A DNA stretch of 64,000 nucleotides from Nibribacter roseus (GTDB lineage Bacteria > Bacteroidota > Bacteroidia > Cytophagales > Hymenobacteraceae). The position numbers and the translations under genes are program-made. The stretch lies in the NCBI RefSeq assembly GCF_042662225.1, contig NZ_JBHSYQ010000005.1, positions 229,638 through 293,637 of the forward strand. The letters are read 5' to 3'. Positions 1-8,344 of the stretch are shown one piece after another (position 1 is the first letter of the stretch; every line of letters starts with the position of its first letter). A model generated the notes under the pieces. The model did no database searches. It saw only the letters and a list, made by a program, of their open reading frames with translations, and had not been told where the DNA came from.

Positions 1-68
1 GTGAGAAGGTGAAAATATGAGTAACATGTAAAAAGATATGTACTCCTGCGCCTATCGTTTGATGCTGT

Positions 69-325
69 GGGGATTTATCAATCCCCTTTTTGGCGTCTGC
101 TGTGGTACGAAGATTAGGAAATCCCCGACAGAGGGCTTCCGGATTAGTAAATCCGGAAGAGCGGTTTCAGCGGTTACTAATAGCAAAAGATGGCTAAAGC
201 ATCAGCCCCTTATTATGCAACGAAACTCCCCTCAAAGGAGGTAGAGCTGTTAAGTTCTCACTACAAGAAGTTGCTCTTCCGGATTTGCAATCCGGAAGCG
301 GGTATTCAGGGGATTTGTAATCCCC
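69..325. repeat. Cluster of GGATT...AATCC palindromes
   Basis: Four short palindromes share a GGATT / AATCC core: 69-86, 136-159, 276-298 and 309-325. No convincing gene lies in 1-593; the 68-codon frame at 38-244 runs straight through the palindromes. The 270-330 stretch recurs in reverse orientation at 47823-47881 with few differences. Such palindromes resemble REP/BIME-type elements that are moved by Y1 (RAYT) transposases elsewhere; no transposase is present here. Confidence 0.75.
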
Positions 326-429
326 GTTGCTGCACCATTATAAAGGAAAGCTGCGGATTGCAAATCTGAAGGATACAAAGTTCAGGATTGCAAATCTCGA
401 ACAGTGGAGAACTTAACAGCCCTGCCTCC
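237..429. mobile_element. MITE-like non-coding element with terminal inverted repeats
   Basis: The ends 237-258 and 408-429 are inverted repeats of 22 bp with two mismatches (GGAGGTAGAGCTGTTAAGTT at the left end). They enclose two GGATT palindromes and no gene. The internal part matches the reverse complement of about 47780-47881, so at least two related copies exist in the window. Calling it a MITE is an inference from ITRs plus lack of coding capacity. Confidence 0.55.
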
Positions 430-501
430 TTGGTGAGGCGGGTTAACCTCTGCTGAGCAACTTCCAGCAGAAACATATTAATACCAATCCATTTACAAAA
501 G

Positions 502-535
502 AAAAAGAGCCGGGAATCGTTTCCCGGCTCTTTTT
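502..535 (-). terminator. Intrinsic terminator of the amidohydrolase gene
   Basis: A 10-bp perfect stem (507-516 with 521-530) and 4-nt loop are flanked by A5/T5 runs, so the hairpin can work in both directions. On the minus strand it ends the gene at 594-3881. Confidence 0.8.
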
Positions 536-593
536 AGTAAAACAGGCCTAAAACAGAACCTGCTCCATTTCTAATTTTTAATTTAGCGAAGCG

Positions 594-3500
594 CTAGTGC
601 GTATGTCCATGGCAACCGCAGGCTTCCCCAGCTATGCCGTAGAAGCGAGTGTTCAGGTCATCATGCCAGTCAAACGTGCTGGTGTTGTTGTTGCTCCAGT
701 AGAACTTGCCCAAAGGTTTGTTGTAGTTGCCAACCTCCGTTAGGGTTTCAGCGTCATAAAGACGACCATTCACCATAGTATAGCGCACGCTCTCGGTATT
801 CTGGATGTTCTCCAGCGGGTTCTTGTCAAGCACTATGATATCAGCTAGTTTGCCTGTCTCCAGTGAGCCCAGTTCTTTGTCCATGCCTAAATAATGAGCA
901 CCGTTCAGGGTAGCAGCACGTAAGGCCTCTAAATTGGTCATGCCGCCTTGCTGCAGCATCCAGAGTTCCCAGTGGGCGCCCAAGCCTTGGAGCTGGCCGT
1001 GGGCGCCTAGGTTTACTTTCACGCCGCGGTCAGTCAGAGCTTTTAGAGTACGGGAAGTGGCTATGTAGCCGTTGTCATATTCTTCGTCTGGCACATGAGT
1101 TACGCGGCGCGAGCGGCCGTCAATCACGGCTCTTGGCGTGAAGCGCAGCAGACGGTCTTTGTCCCACACGTTGGTTTTTTGATACCAGTAGTACTCGCCT
1201 GAGTTGCCGCCGTAATTTACGATAAGGGTAGGAGTATAGCCGGTCTTGCTGCCTGCCCATAACTGTAACACGTCATCATAAACAGGCGCAATGGGAATAT
1301 TATGCTCTATGCCGGTGTGGCCATCCAGAATCATGGTCATGTTGTGGAAGAACGTGGAACCGCCCTCCGGCACCACCGACATATCCAGTTCCCGAGCTGC
1401 CTGGATCACCTGCTGGCGTTGCTCACGACGGGGTTGGTTGTAACTTTTCACAGAGAAAGCGCCCACCGCTTTCAACCTGCGGAGGTGCGAACGGGCATCA
1501 TCCAAACCATTGATAACGGCTTTGAAATTACCATCGGCGCCGTACAGAATGGTGCCCGTAGAGAAGATACGCGGACCCACCATGTTCCCAGCTTTCACCA
1601 TCTCGCTCTGGCTGAACACCATCTCGGTGCTGGAAGAGGGGTCGTGGGTGGTGGTAACGCCATAAGCCAGATTTGCCAGGTAAGACCATTGCTTTTTTGG
1701 GCTCATGCCCAACCGGAATGTGCCTAAGTGCGCGTGCACGTCTACCAGACCTGGCATGATGGTTTTACCTTGAGCGTCTATTACCTTGGCTCCGGCTGGT
1801 ACTTGCACTGAACCAGCAGTGCCCACCGCCACTATTCTGTTTCCGTCTACTAATAAGGTGCCGTTTTCAATCACTTCATCGCCTTTCATGGTGATGATAC
1901 GGGCATTGGTGAACGCTACTTTTCCTTGCGGAATGTCTGAGTTCAGCTGCAAGCCTACTTTTACACCCACTGAGTCAATAGGCGGAATGTTAGCTACGGC
2001 GCCCTCTACGAACTTGAAGCGGATTTTCAGGTCGTTGGTGAAGTATTCTTCGCCCAGCATCCAGTGCAGTTTCTTGCTGTCACTAGACCAATGCACGCTG
2101 GTGCCGGCATCACGGGTTACGCGGGCTACGGGTACTGATTTTGTATCGGCGCTTAGGTCTAAGCCTTTGCCTGCAGCCGGGAACGGCGCTATGTACACGT
2201 TGAATAACTCAGTCCAGGCAATCCATTGGTTGTCGGGGCTGGGAGTGAATTGGTTCGCGTATTTAGAAGTGAAGTGGGTTTGTACTTCCTTGCCGTGCAG
2301 GTCAGCACTTTTAAAAGCAACGCCTTCGCCTTCACCGGACATAAAGAAGATGCGCGAGCCGTCTTTGTTGAACAATGGCATCACTCCATTCTTCTGTACC
2401 AGCTTTGCTTCTCCTCCTTTGGCAGGCATCACGTAAATGCCCGGTTCTTTGCCGTGGGTGTGGCCCATGTGGTCGTTGCCGCGATCTTTCTGGAAGACAA
2501 TCTGCTTGCCGTCCGGTGAGAAAGATGGATTTACGTAGAAGCCTTTGTCTGAGGTGATTTTGCGGGGTTTTCCGAATTTCAGGGCAGAAACGTAAAGCGC
2601 TCCGTGCTTGTCATCGTCCCAGGTGCTGTACACTACTTCCTTGCCGTCGGGGCTGAATGAGGGGTAGAACTCAAAGTCAGTACTGTTGGTGATCCGCTCG
2701 GGTTTGCCGTTAGGCAGTTGTTTTTTCCAGAGGTAGCCAGCGGCGTTGAATACCAGCGTTTTGCCATCAGGAGATGTTATAGCGTTCCGGATCATTTTGG
2801 CCGTGAAATGCTTAGGTGCTACCTCTTCTGGCGTAGCCACGTGTTTTACTGCCTCCGCAATACTATGCTGCGCCGACACTTTGAATGGAATTTCTTTGGC
2901 TGCAGCTTTGGCTACGTCCACATTCCAGAGTTTCCCTTTCGCCCAGATGACAATATTCTTTCCGTCAGGCGTGAAGTCAAAGTTAGGGTACACCCCGAAG
3001 ATAGCCCACGCTTCCTGCTGGTCTTTGCTCAGTTGATCGTACACCGGGCGCTCCTCGCCGGTTTTCAGGTCATGCACGTACAGCACGCTTTTATTCCGCA
3101 CGCGGCGCACAAACGCCAAGGTTTTGCCGTCCGGCGAAATAGTAGGTCGCATGGCGCTGCCGTTGCCGCCTACTACATTTTCAATTTCACCGGTCTGGCG
3201 GTTCACGCGGCGGATGATATAAATCTGACCGTTCGGGTCTTTGTTGTACTCAAAGGTAGAGCCGCCGCTCATGTCTTCAGAGAAGTACACGTACTTGCCG
3301 TCTGGCGACACAAAAGGCTCACCGGCGTCTTGTTGCTCGTTTTTGCGTTTGGTCAGCTGCATGCCCGTACCGCCGGCAAAGTGGTACTGCCACATTTCGC
3401 CAGCGCCCAATGAGCGACCCGCGGTGAAGTGCTTGCGGGCAATGAGGTACTGACCGTCTGGCGACCATACGGCGTTGTTCACTAACCGGAAGGTTTCTTT

Positions 3501-3881
3501 GGTGACAGATTTAGCATTGCTGCCGTCTGGGTTCATGACCCAAATATTATCACCACCTTCTTTGTCTGAGATAAAAGAGATGAGCTTGCCGTTGGGGCTG
3601 AACCGAGGTTGTACCTCATACGCGGGTCCGCCGGCCAACAAGGTAGCCTGGCCGCCAGTAATCGGCATTTTGTAAATATCGCCTAGCAGGTCGAAGACAA
3701 TTTCTTTTCCGTCCGGGCTCACGTCCAGGTTCATCCAGGTGCCTTCAGAAACGGAGATAGTGATTTGCTTGTTCGGCCCGTGATTATCAGTAACGGACCA
3801 TTTCTTTTTGTCTTCCTGGGCTTGGGCTAATGAGGACCAGCCGCACGCCAGGGAGAGGAACAGTATAAAGGGTTTACGCAT
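594..3881 (-). CDS. TolB-like beta-propeller / amidohydrolase fusion protein, exported
   Basis: The 1095-residue protein starts with a clear signal peptide (MRKPFILFLSLACGWSSLAQA), so it acts in the periplasm or outer envelope. Residues about 45-640 carry repeated PD40/WD40-like blades of the 'SPDGK' type, as in TolB. From about residue 665 comes an amidohydrolase-superfamily metal hydrolase: the HxH motif sits in GLVDVHAHLG near residue 715, further candidate metal ligands lie in GIEHN and GAHGQ, and a late LADIIVLDKNP segment is typical of imidazolonepropionase-like enzymes. The substrate cannot be read from sequence. The C-terminus ends CGCHGHTH, an unusual Cys/His tail that could bind metal. 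Homologous fusions are common in Bacteroidota. The terminator at 502-535 indicates a monocistronic unit. Confidence 0.9.
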   Translation of the reverse strand: MRKPFILFLSLACGWSSLAQAQEDKKKWSVTDNHGPNKQITISVSEGTWMNLDVSPDGKEIVFDLLGDIYKMPITGGQATLLAGGPAYEVQPRFSPNGKLISFISDKEGGDNIWVMNPDGSNAKSVTKETFRLVNNAVWSPDGQYLIARKHFTAGRSLGAGEMWQYHFAGGTGMQLTKRKNEQQDAGEPFVSPDGKYVYFSEDMSGGSTFEYNKDPNGQIYIIRRVNRQTGEIENVVGGNGSAMRPTISPDGKTLAFVRRVRNKSVLYVHDLKTGEERPVYDQLSKDQQEAWAIFGVYPNFDFTPDGKNIVIWAKGKLWNVDVAKAAAKEIPFKVSAQHSIAEAVKHVATPEEVAPKHFTAKMIRNAITSPDGKTLVFNAAGYLWKKQLPNGKPERITNSTDFEFYPSFSPDGKEVVYSTWDDDKHGALYVSALKFGKPRKITSDKGFYVNPSFSPDGKQIVFQKDRGNDHMGHTHGKEPGIYVMPAKGGEAKLVQKNGVMPLFNKDGSRIFFMSGEGEGVAFKSADLHGKEVQTHFTSKYANQFTPSPDNQWIAWTELFNVYIAPFPAAGKGLDLSADTKSVPVARVTRDAGTSVHWSSDSKKLHWMLGEEYFTNDLKIRFKFVEGAVANIPPIDSVGVKVGLQLNSDIPQGKVAFTNARIITMKGDEVIENGTLLVDGNRIVAVGTAGSVQVPAGAKVIDAQGKTIMPGLVDVHAHLGTFRLGMSPKKQWSYLANLAYGVTTTHDPSSSTEMVFSQSEMVKAGNMVGPRIFSTGTILYGADGNFKAVINGLDDARSHLRRLKAVGAFSVKSYNQPRREQRQQVIQAARELDMSVVPEGGSTFFHNMTMILDGHTGIEHNIPIAPVYDDVLQLWAGSKTGYTPTLIVNYGGNSGEYYWYQKTNVWDKDRLLRFTPRAVIDGRSRRVTHVPDEEYDNGYIATSRTLKALTDRGVKVNLGAHGQLQGLGAHWELWMLQQGGMTNLEALRAATLNGAHYLGMDKELGSLETGKLADIIVLDKNPLENIQNTESVRYTMVNGRLYDAETLTEVGNYNKPLGKFYWSNNNTSTFDWHDDLNTRFYGIAGEACGCHGHTH

Positions 3882-4002
3882 GCGTGTTTTTGGTGTATTT
3901 TTTCAAAATTAAGCAGAAAACAGGACAGTTGTTTTGTATAACGAACAGATGTTAGCTTTCTGGTGCACATAAGATTTTACATTCACACAAACAAAATGGC
4001 AC

Positions 4003-4032
4003 AAAAAAAGAGCGCTGATAAGGCGCTCTTTT
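4003..4032 (-). terminator. Intrinsic terminator of the ABC exporter gene
   Basis: The stem GAGCGC (4010-4015) / GCGCTC (4023-4028) has an A7 run on its left that becomes a U-tract on the minus strand. It follows the stop codon at 4044 directly. Confidence 0.75.
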
Positions 4033-4043
4033 CTGTTTTAGGT

Positions 4044-5858
4044 TTACTCGACCGTATTAAACTGCAGCTTGAGCAGGTTAGCGTAAATGCCGTTGGGGTT
4101 GCCAGAGAGCTGGTCATGGGTGCCTTCCTCAGCAATTTGACCGCGGTCAATCACAAGAATCTTGTCCACTTTTCTGATAGTAGCCAAACGGTGCGCGATG
4201 ATGATGGTCGTGCGGTCTTTCATGAGTTCATCCATGGCATCCTGCACCAATTTCTCCGATTCGGAATCCAACGAGCTGGTGGCCTCGTCCAGAATGAGAA
4301 TGGCAGGGTTTTTTAGAATGGCGCGGGCAATGGCAATACGCTGGCGCTGTCCTCCAGACAGTTTTACGCCTCGTTCTCCCACAATTGTGTCAAACGCCTC
4401 GGGGAACGACTGAATGAACTGCAAAGCATTGGCTTTCTGGGCGGCTTCCCAGATTTCTTCCTCGGTGGCATCGGGCCTGCCGTAAGCAATGTTCTCGCGG
4501 ATGGTACCACCAAACAGCAGCACTTCCTGCGGTACTATACCTACGTTGCTGCGCAGGTCATTCAAGGGCATGAAGTTGATGTTCTGGCCATCTACAAAAA
4601 TGCTGCCCTGGTCTACCTGGTAGAACTTCATGAGCAGTTGCACAATGGTAGACTTTCCGGCTCCGCTAGGCCCTACCAACGCAATTTTCTCGCCGGCTCT
4701 TATTTCAAAATGGATGTTATGGAGCACCTGCAAATCGGGGCGGGTAGGGTAGGAGAAGCCCACGTGCTCATAGCGTACGTTGCCGTTGAACCGCACCGCC
4801 GATGGCTGTAATCCCAGTTCCGGTTGCTCCGCGGGCATGTCCAGAATTTCCAGAATCCGCTCTGAGGCACCCATGGACACTTGAATCTTGGCATACAAAT
4901 CACCTAAGCCAGCTACTGAGGCGCCAATAAACATGGTGTATAGCACAAAAGACGTCAACTCACCCAGGCTAAGGTCACCGCGTTGCACTAAGGTGGCGCC
5001 GTACCAGATCACCAGAATAATACCACCAAACAGACCAATGATAATAAAGGAAATGAAAGCTCCCCGGTAGATGGAGGTGGTAATGGCTGTGTTTACAGAC
5101 CGGCCAATGGCGCTGCGGTAGCGCTTAATCTCAAATAGTTCGTTCGTAAACGCCTTCACCACCTGTATAGCTTGCAGGGTTTCTTCTACAATCACGTTGG
5201 TCACGGCTAATTCGTCCTGCGTTTTCTTAGACAGTTTTTTCAGCCGTTTCCCGAAAATCATGGCAAAAATCACCAGCACCGGAAACGTGGCCAGCATGAA
5301 CAAAGAGAGCTTTACGGAGTAGTACATGATAAGCCCAACGCCTACTACCAAGGTGGTCACCTGCCGGAAAAGTTCGGCCAGCGTGATAGAGAAAGTGTCT
5401 TGTATATAACTGACATCTGACGTGATGCGGCTGGTGATTTCGCCCACGCGGCGCTGCTCATAAAACGTGATGGGTAGCCCCATGAACTGTGAGTAGAGAC
5501 TTTTACGGATGTCAGCGATGGAATTTTCGCTCACCTGCGCAAAAAAGTAAACCCTGAAAAAGGAGAAAATGCCTTGTAGTAATATCACCCCGAAAAGAGC
5601 CAGCGCAATAAGGTCTAAATCTTGGGTAAAGGCAGTTTCGTTACCGGTGGCCGCGTCTAACAACACCCCCGTTAGCGCCGGAAAGCCCATGAACGTGAGG
5701 CTGGAGAAAAGCAGGAAGATCAGCCCTATGATGAATTTGCCCTTGTAAGGCAGGGTGAACCGGAATACCTGAAGACCGCGTTGGAGACTTTCCTTGCTGA
5801 GTTTCTTTCTTCCCTCAGTCTCCTGCCCGTTTGCCGAGCCAAATCCGCGTTTTGCCAT
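4044..5858 (-). CDS. ABC transporter, fused permease-ATPase (MsbA-like exporter)
   Basis: The 604-residue half-transporter has an N-terminal six-helix ABC-1 membrane domain (about residues 40-325) and a C-terminal nucleotide-binding domain. Visible ATPase motifs are Walker A GPSGAGKST, Q-loop region GIVPQEVLLF, signature LSGGQRQRIAIARA, Walker B ILILDEATSSLD and the H-loop IAHRLAT. This architecture dimerises to export lipids, peptides or drugs across the inner membrane; the cargo is not evident. Length is normal for the family and no catalytic residue is missing. It is separated from its neighbours by terminators, so it is probably transcribed alone. Confidence 0.93.
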   Translation of the reverse strand: MAKRGFGSANGQETEGRKKLSKESLQRGLQVFRFTLPYKGKFIIGLIFLLFSSLTFMGFPALTGVLLDAATGNETAFTQDLDLIALALFGVILLQGIFSFFRVYFFAQVSENSIADIRKSLYSQFMGLPITFYEQRRVGEITSRITSDVSYIQDTFSITLAELFRQVTTLVVGVGLIMYYSVKLSLFMLATFPVLVIFAMIFGKRLKKLSKKTQDELAVTNVIVEETLQAIQVVKAFTNELFEIKRYRSAIGRSVNTAITTSIYRGAFISFIIIGLFGGIILVIWYGATLVQRGDLSLGELTSFVLYTMFIGASVAGLGDLYAKIQVSMGASERILEILDMPAEQPELGLQPSAVRFNGNVRYEHVGFSYPTRPDLQVLHNIHFEIRAGEKIALVGPSGAGKSTIVQLLMKFYQVDQGSIFVDGQNINFMPLNDLRSNVGIVPQEVLLFGGTIRENIAYGRPDATEEEIWEAAQKANALQFIQSFPEAFDTIVGERGVKLSGGQRQRIAIARAILKNPAILILDEATSSLDSESEKLVQDAMDELMKDRTTIIIAHRLATIRKVDKILVIDRGQIAEEGTHDQLSGNPNGIYANLLKLQFNTVE

Positions 5859-5925
5859 GTACTAATAATTGAATAATAAAAATTTCGGCTCTCGCCGATG
5901 GTGCACCAAGTGATAAGCTACTCCT

Positions 5926-5963
5926 GTTTTAGAGCTGTTTTCAGGAAAACTGGCTAAAAACGG
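5926..5963. repeat. Dispersed ~40-bp palindrome (IR40), copy 1
   Basis: Degenerate copy of the family with consensus GTTTTNGGCCTGTTTTT and its reverse complement around a 2-4 nt loop. It lies in the 188-bp gap between the ABC exporter start and the small lipoprotein gene. Confidence 0.6.
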
Positions 5964-6046
5964 CCTAGGTTTAGCTTTGCCTGGCGCAAATCGCACAAAG
6001 GTAGACAATACAGCGGAAATAAAACTTCTAAAGCTTACAAGCTCGT

Positions 6047-6343
6047 TTATTCGAGAGTAACAGCATGAGTTACATTGGAAAGAGCTAAATCTAAGTGGTA
6101 GCGCCTTTTAACGAGATAGCCTTCATTCCCAATTCTAAATTTATGTAGTATTCTATACCGTTGAGGTACGTTGTCTTTATCTTGAATTAAAGTTAATTTA
6201 TCAAACGCAACAGATTCATAACCTTTTATATAAGGCAAATTTTCTTTTTCATATTTAATTATTACCTCTTCTGCCTTTTTCTGGTCATTGTTACAACTTA
6301 GGAGAGCTGAGGAGAAAGCAAGTGTCAAAAGAATTTTTTTCAT
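6047..6343 (-). CDS. Small putative lipoprotein of unknown function
   Basis: The 98-residue protein begins with a lipoprotein signal (MKKILLTLAFSSALLSCNN) in which LLSC is a lipobox, so it is probably lipid-anchored after cleavage before Cys17. The rest is charged, with no motif I recognise. The gene is AT-richer than the flanking transporter genes, which may mean later acquisition. It ends 190 bp downstream of the start of the ABC exporter gene and begins 26 bp downstream of the symporter stop, in the same direction, so it may be co-transcribed with the symporter. Confidence 0.7.
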   Translation of the reverse strand: MKKILLTLAFSSALLSCNNDQKKAEEVIIKYEKENLPYIKGYESVAFDKLTLIQDKDNVPQRYRILHKFRIGNEGYLVKRRYHLDLALSNVTHAVTLE

Positions 6344-6368
6344 TGTGTGCTAGATGAGTTGATTTTCC

Positions 6369-7841
6369 TTAATATAAAGATTTACTGAAATTTTGTAAAC
6401 TATTATTTTTAGAAACCAGCAGCAGCCCCAGTAACATCAGCAGACCGTTCAACAGCAACACCTCAAACCCAAACTGGTAGCCCCAGAACCAGTCAGCGGA
6501 GTTGCTGCTGATAACATAAGTAAGCGCCGGCGAGAGAACAGCAATGGCAGGAACAAATCGGTCTTGTACGGAACGGCGGGTAAGCATGCCAAAGGTGAAC
6601 ATGCCCAGCAACGGGCCATAAGTGTAGCCTACCAGCGTGAACAGCAGCGCAATGATGCTCTCGTTGTTGTAGTACCGGAACGCCAATATCACCAGCAGCA
6701 GCAGAAAAGAGAAGCCCAGATGCACCCAGTTTTTGTACCTGATGCGCTGGGGCTCCGGCCGGTGTTTGAAGTTCAGGAAGTCTACGCAAAAGGAAGTAGT
6801 GAGCGAGGTAAGGGCAGAGTCGGCGGAGGCGTAGGTGATGGCAGTGATGCCCAGAACAAACGCGATTCCTGCAAACGCTGAAAAATGGTTCAGGGCTAAG
6901 AAAGGGAAAACGTCATCGCCTTTGTCTGGGAGCGTTATGCCTGCTTGTGCCGCATAGAAGTACAGTAGTAGCCCCAGGCACAGGAACAGCACATTCACCA
7001 CCACCAGAATAACCGTGAACCAGAACATATTCTTCTGGGCATCGGGCAGGTTGCGGCAGCTAAGGTTTTTCTGCATCATGTCCTGGTCAAGCCCTGTCAT
7101 GGCAATGGTAATGAACATGCCCGCCAACACTTGCTTCACAAAAAAGTTGGGAGCCTTGGGGTCCCAGATAAAAAGCTGGGAAGACGGACTGTCGGTTATG
7201 GTATGCACTAATCCAGAGAAGCCAAGATTCAATTCCTCTGAAATTAGCCAGATGCTAACCCCCAGACACAAAAGCATGGCCAGCGTTTGCAGCATATCGG
7301 TCCAGATAATGGTTTTCATGCCGCCCCTGAATGTATAAAGCCAGATAAACCCGATGGTCAGGAAAACAGTGCCGGCAAAAGGCACTCCCAAAGGACCGAA
7401 CACCGCCAGTTGCAGCACTCCCGCTACCAGATATAGCCGCAGCGCTGCACTCAGCGTGCGTGACAGCAGGAAAAAAGCGCTGCCTGTTTTATAAGACCAA
7501 TATCCCAGCCGACCCTCCAAATAGGTATAGATAGACACCAGGTTCAGGCGGTAATACAGCGGCAGCAGCACCAACGCAATCACCACATAGCCCAGCACGT
7601 AGCCCAGCACCATCTGCAGATAGGTAAACCCCGTCTTCTGCACCATGCCCGGAATAGACACAAAGGTAATGCCCGAGAGGGTGGTGCCAATCATACCAAA
7701 CGCCACCACATACCACGGCGACTGGCGGTTAGCCAGGAAAAAGCCTGCCGTAGATTCGCCCTTTTTGCCCGTGGCCAAAGAAACTCCCAGCAGCAGGAAA
7801 AAGTAACCTATGATGATGAAAAGGATGAGGAGTGGAGACAC
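6369..7841 (-). CDS. Sodium:solute symporter (SSS family), paralogue A
   Basis: The 490-residue inner-membrane protein has about 13 hydrophobic segments and SSS-family features: the N-terminal GKKGESTAGFFLANR segment, GMIGTTLSGITFVSIPGM in helix 2, YRLNLVSIYTYLE, and FRGGMKTIIWTD. It uses the Na+ gradient to import a small solute that cannot be named from sequence. The start codon is GTG at 7841. The next gene upstream (8345-9829) is a clear paralogue of the same length and orientation, so the pair arose by tandem duplication. A roughly 500-bp repeat-filled spacer and a terminator separate them, so they are probably not one operon. Confidence 0.9.
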   Translation of the reverse strand: MSPLLILFIIIGYFFLLLGVSLATGKKGESTAGFFLANRQSPWYVVAFGMIGTTLSGITFVSIPGMVQKTGFTYLQMVLGYVLGYVVIALVLLPLYYRLNLVSIYTYLEGRLGYWSYKTGSAFFLLSRTLSAALRLYLVAGVLQLAVFGPLGVPFAGTVFLTIGFIWLYTFRGGMKTIIWTDMLQTLAMLLCLGVSIWLISEELNLGFSGLVHTITDSPSSQLFIWDPKAPNFFVKQVLAGMFITIAMTGLDQDMMQKNLSCRNLPDAQKNMFWFTVILVVVNVLFLCLGLLLYFYAAQAGITLPDKGDDVFPFLALNHFSAFAGIAFVLGITAITYASADSALTSLTTSFCVDFLNFKHRPEPQRIRYKNWVHLGFSFLLLLVILAFRYYNNESIIALLFTLVGYTYGPLLGMFTFGMLTRRSVQDRFVPAIAVLSPALTYVISSNSADWFWGYQFGFEVLLLNGLLMLLGLLLVSKNNSLQNFSKSLY

Positions 7842-8308
7842 TTCTTTTAATTAAGAATTATGAATGAAGAATTAAGAATTGTGTTGGTGGAGGTGCAAAA
7901 GTAAGAGGTGGCTTTTGTTTTGGAGCTGTTTTTTGAAAAACAGGTCGAAAACAGAAAGTTAGATATGTTACCCTACCCGATACTCCCCTTTTGAAGATGC
8001 TCATTCTATCCCACATCTTTTTACACGTGTTCCGCCCCCTTTGAAGGGGGTAGGGGGATGTTACCATTATAGATCCTTTCCTTTCTCGGTCATCTCGAGC
8101 AACGCCGAGAGATCTAACGAAGATGCATAGTGGGCGATGCAAATTACTAAGGCCAACGCCGCGGACAGGTCAAGCCCTGTCCCTACCTTGAAAATTATTG
8201 GGAACGCCATGACCGCCTGGTGTAAACATCCGCCCCCCCTTCAAAGGGGGAATTTGCTAGAACAAGCGCCTAGATGGTTTGTGCTAATGCAGGAAGAACC
8301 CAATAATA
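7842..8308. repeat. Repeat-filled spacer between the symporter paralogues
   Basis: No gene is seen. It holds IR40 copy 2 (7917-7954) and three members of the CCCCTTCAAAGGGG family: a partial one near 7979, full ones at about 8028-8066 and about 8217-8258. It also has a degenerate GATCCTTCGG...CTCAGGATGAC-type repeat (about 8077-8122) and a GGACAGGT...CCTGTCC element at about 8141-8200. Confidence 0.7.
7917..7954. repeat. IR40 palindrome, copy 2
   Basis: Left arm GTTTTGGAGCTGTTTTTT and right arm AAAAACAGGTCGAAAACAG fold into an imperfect hairpin 63 bp upstream of the symporter A start. Confidence 0.7.
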
Positions 8309-8340
8309 GAAAAGGCCTGTCTCACTGACAGGCCTTTTCT
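8309..8340 (-). terminator. Intrinsic terminator of symporter B
   Basis: A 13-bp perfect stem (8309-8321 with 8327-8339) with flanking A/T runs lies 5 bp past the stop of the 8345-9829 gene. Confidence 0.85.
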
Positions 8341-8344
8341 AAGT

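Noticed and set aside
38..244. 68-codon plus-strand frame at the left end
   Set aside because: It runs through two GGATT palindromes and has no recognisable domain; repeats explain it.
539..556. Another IR40 copy after the first terminator
   Set aside because: Only the right arm (AAACAGGCCTAAAACAG) is present; the left half is the terminator hairpin.
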